Origin: Pseudorhodoplanes sp.
Lineage (GTDB): Bacteria > Pseudomonadota > Alphaproteobacteria > Rhizobiales > Xanthobacteraceae
Assembly: GCA_032027085.1 (NCBI GenBank)
Contig: JAVSMS010000001.1
Coordinates: 2,687,126 to 2,751,125 of the forward strand
Length of the DNA: 64,000 bases
Direction of reading: 5' to 3'
Position 1 is the first letter of the stretch. Every line of letters begins with the position of its first letter. Positions 61,904 through 64,000 of this stretch are shown one piece after another. The notes beneath the pieces are model-generated. The model was not told where the DNA came from. It did not search any database and saw only the letters and a list, made by a program, of their open reading frames with translations. The translations under genes and the position numbers were made by a program.

Positions 61904-63541
61904 ATGACGACAATATCGGCAACCGCGCAGCCACATAGTGAAGCACGCGACTCCTGGGTGCCGATGATCGCCATCGCGCTCGGCCAGATGATCATGTCCT
62001 TCAACGTCGCCTCGCTGCCAGTGGCATTGAGTGGCATGGTGAAGAGCTTCAACGTTCCGCCGACCACCGTCGCCACCGGCATCGTGGCCTATTCCATGCT
62101 CGTTGCCGGCTTCGTCATGCTCGGTGCAAAGCTGGTCCAGCGTTTTGGGGCCGCGCTCGTGTTCCGCGCGGCTGTCGTTGTGTTCGGCATCGGCCAGGCG
62201 TTGATGACCGTCAGTCCAACCGCAACGCTGATGATCACGGCGCAAGCCATCATCGGCGCGGCCGCTTCCGTCATCGTGCCGGCCTTGGTGGCGCTCATCG
62301 CCGAAAACTACCACGGGCGTCAGCAGGCAACGGCGGTGGGTGCGCTGGGTTCCGCGCGCGCCGGCGCCGGAGTGCTGGCTTTCGTGATCGGCGGCGTGCT
62401 GGGCACATTCATCGGCTGGCGTCCGGCCTTTGGCATTTTGATTGCCGTTTCGGCTATTGTTTTCCTCCTCAGCTTCCGTCTCAAGAAGGTCGACGGCAGG
62501 CCGGATGTACAGATCGACATGGTCGGTGTGCTTCTGGCGGCGTCCGCCATCGTCCTCATCAGCTTCGGTTTCAATAACCTGAATCGGTGGGGGCTCGGAG
62601 TTGCCACGGACAATGCGCCGTTCAACCTGCTTGGGTTGTCTCCAGCGCCGATCTTTATCGTGGTCGGCATCGTGGTCGGTCAGGCGTCCCTGATGTGGAC
62701 ACACCGCCGTCAGGAAGCAGGGAAGACGCCGCTCCTGGCACTCGATGTAATCGATTCACCAAAAGAGCGGGCAGCAGTGTATGCGCTGTTTGTTGTCGTG
62801 GCATTGGAGGCAGCGCTTAATTTCACCGTGCCGCTCTACATCCAGATCGTGCAGGGGCGCTCGCCGATTGCTACGGCAGTGGCCATGATGCCGTTCAACC
62901 TCACGGTGTTCTTCACAGCGATGTTGGTTGTCAGAGTCTATTCGAATCTGACGCCGCGGCAGATCGGCCGCTATGGGTTCATTCTCTGCACCTTGGGACT
63001 CTTGTGGATCGCCTTTGTCGTGCGCAATGACTGGAGCGAGGTGCCCGTCCTGTTGGGCCTCGTTACGTTTGGCATCGGGCAAGGCGCATTGGTGACATTG
63101 CTGTTCAACGTGCTGGTCACCGCTTCGCCCAAGGAGCTTGCCGGCGATGTCGGTTCGCTGCGCGGCACGACGCAAAATCTCGCCGCAGCTGTTGGAACGG
63201 CCGTGGCCGGTGCGCTGGCTGTCGGGTTGCTGACCACGATCATGCTCGGCAACATTGCGGCCGCCCCGAAGCTGACGCCCGAACTGCAGGCGCAGGTGGA
63301 TCTCGACAACATCAACTTCGTCAGCAATGACCGCTTGCAGACCGTGCTGGCCGGCACCACGGCCTCTCCGGCCCAGGTCGCCGAAGCCGTGCGCGTCAAC
63401 ACGGAATCGCGTCTGTTGGCGCTGAAGATCGCGCTTCTCATCCTGGCGGGTCTGTCAATGCTTGCAATTTTTCCGGCCAGCCAACTGCCGAACTACATCC
63501 CGGGAGAGATACCGGCCAATCCGCCGCCAGCCCGAAAATAG
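61904..63541 (+). CDS. MFS transporter, DHA2 (14-TM) family
   Basis: 545 residues with about 14 membrane segments and the motif GALGSARAGAGVLAFVIGG, typical of drug:H+ antiporters of the EmrB/QacA group. A long periplasmic loop (LTPELQAQVDLDNINFVSN) before the last helix is usual. The following gene is an RND-type adaptor, so the two may form an efflux unit, although adaptor plus DHA2 pump would more commonly be an EmrA-type pair. Confidence 0.9.
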   Translation: MTTISATAQPHSEARDSWVPMIAIALGQMIMSFNVASLPVALSGMVKSFNVPPTTVATGIVAYSMLVAGFVMLGAKLVQRFGAALVFRAAVVVFGIGQALMTVSPTATLMITAQAIIGAAASVIVPALVALIAENYHGRQQATAVGALGSARAGAGVLAFVIGGVLGTFIGWRPAFGILIAVSAIVFLLSFRLKKVDGRPDVQIDMVGVLLAASAIVLISFGFNNLNRWGLGVATDNAPFNLLGLSPAPIFIVVGIVVGQASLMWTHRRQEAGKTPLLALDVIDSPKERAAVYALFVVVALEAALNFTVPLYIQIVQGRSPIATAVAMMPFNLTVFFTAMLVVRVYSNLTPRQIGRYGFILCTLGLLWIAFVVRNDWSEVPVLLGLVTFGIGQGALVTLLFNVLVTASPKELAGDVGSLRGTTQNLAAAVGTAVAGALAVGLLTTIMLGNIAAAPKLTPELQAQVDLDNINFVSNDRLQTVLAGTTASPAQVAEAVRVNTESRLLALKIALLILAGLSMLAIFPASQLPNYIPGEIPANPPPARK

Positions 63542-63563
63542 GGGAGGAACGAGGTCGCGCTCG

Positions 63564-64000
63564 ATGATGGGCATGAAAGCGGGCCACACTTTGCCTGCGC
63601 ACAGACGCTGGATGGGATTGCCATTGCGTTTGGCGCAAATGATACCGATGGCGAGTTTGGTGGTGTTGGCCTCGTGCAGACCTGAAGCCGACACGAGCGC
63701 CCCCGAGGCGCGTCCAGTGCGGACCGTCACCGCCGCGAAGCAGGAAGCCGGCACGCCGGTCATCATGACCGGCCGCATCGAGGCGCAGGATCAGGCTGCG
63801 ATCGGCTTTCGCATATCCGGGCGCATGATCGAGCGTCCAGTGAATGTCGGCGACCGTATCGAGGCCGGACAGATCATCGGTCGCCTTGAGCCGCAGAACG
63901 AGGAGAACGCCTTGCGCGCGGCCAAGGCCAATCTGGTCGCCGCGCAGGCGGCGTTGACGCAGGCACGCAACCATTTCGAACGGCAGGAGACGCTGTTCGG
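63564..64000 (+). CDS. RND efflux periplasmic adaptor lipoprotein, 3' truncated by the window edge
   Basis: The frame stays open from ATG codons at 63564, 63567 and 63573 to the end of the window; the exact start is uncertain (63612 is also possible). PMASLVVLASC is a lipoprotein signal with lipobox Cys at 63675-63677. Then comes the MFP core: TVTAAKQEAGTPVIMTGRIEAQ, GFRISGRMIERPVNVGDRI and GRLEPQNEENALRAAKANL (lipoyl-like and coiled-coil start). It would bridge an inner-membrane pump to an outer-membrane channel. It starts ~22 bases after the DHA2 gene. Confidence 0.85.
   Translation, partial: MMGMKAGHTLPAHRRWMGLPLRLAQMIPMASLVVLASCRPEADTSAPEARPVRTVTAAKQEAGTPVIMTGRIEAQDQAAIGFRISGRMIERPVNVGDRIEAGQIIGRLEPQNEENALRAAKANLVAAQAALTQARNHFERQETLF

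Noticed and set aside
1-64000. CRISPR arrays, insertion sequences, phage genes or integration sites
   Set aside because: No regularly spaced repeats, transposase or integrase genes were found; the only repeat family seen is the four-copy promoter element.

Overview
The window looks like part of the chromosome of a GC-rich alphaproteobacterium, most likely of the Hyphomicrobiales (Bradyrhizobium/Xanthobacteraceae side). This is inferred from gene content: a narK-narGHJI nitrate respiration operon, PyrE and small basic or glycine-zipper proteins of rhizobial type, and many HAAT, TRAP and AAHS transporters. There are no rRNA or tRNA genes, IS elements or CRISPR arrays that I can see.

Layout. 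(1) 1-1137: end of a GGDEF-EAL gene, then a decayed RIC/YtfE fragment. (2) 1729-7456 (-): a heavy-metal RND efflux operon (CusA/CzcA pump, adaptor, two small metal-associated proteins) with no outer-membrane factor. (3) 7732-15806: an IclR regulator divergent from an aromatic-acid style cluster: gentisate-dioxygenase-like cupin, dienelactone hydrolase, AAHS permease, FAH hydrolase, enolase-superfamily enzyme and a DASS transporter. (4) 15964-28171: an FNR-type box, fused narK1K2, narGHJI, a parvulin, a small unknown protein and moeA. (5) 28206-44290: the most unusual part, described below. (6) 44453-46143: two tandemly duplicated ~100-residue proteins divergent from an XRE regulator. (7) 46270-54267: a TRAP transporter followed closely by pyrK, pyrD, an N-carbamoyl amidohydrolase, pyrC and pyrE, which together could take up and degrade orotate or dihydroorotate. 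(8) 54299-64000: a frameshifted metallopeptidase, a truncated glycine-zipper gene, a metallophosphoesterase, an AI-2E-type permease, a Tat/Arg-Trp-rich protein, a GntP-type permease, glutaminase, a DHA2 permease and the start of an RND adaptor.

Region 5 is two back-to-back arms. The left arm (-) has an M24 creatinase-like hydrolase, a CobW metallochaperone and an acetylene-hydratase-like molybdenum enzyme. The right arm (+) has livKHMGF, a LysR regulator, and a two-subunit molybdenum enzyme of the pyrogallol-phloroglucinol transhydroxylase/resorcinol hydroxylase type with two cupins. Four copies of a 49-bp element (24 invariant positions, each containing GAT-N11-ATC, the classical LysR dyad) lie in front of the M24 gene, the left Mo enzyme, livK and the right Mo enzyme. 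Each points at its gene and is followed at a near-constant distance by a -10 hexamer. I read this as one LysR-controlled regulon joining an ABC importer to two molybdenum enzymes. The substrate is not known; a hydroxylated aromatic is my guess.
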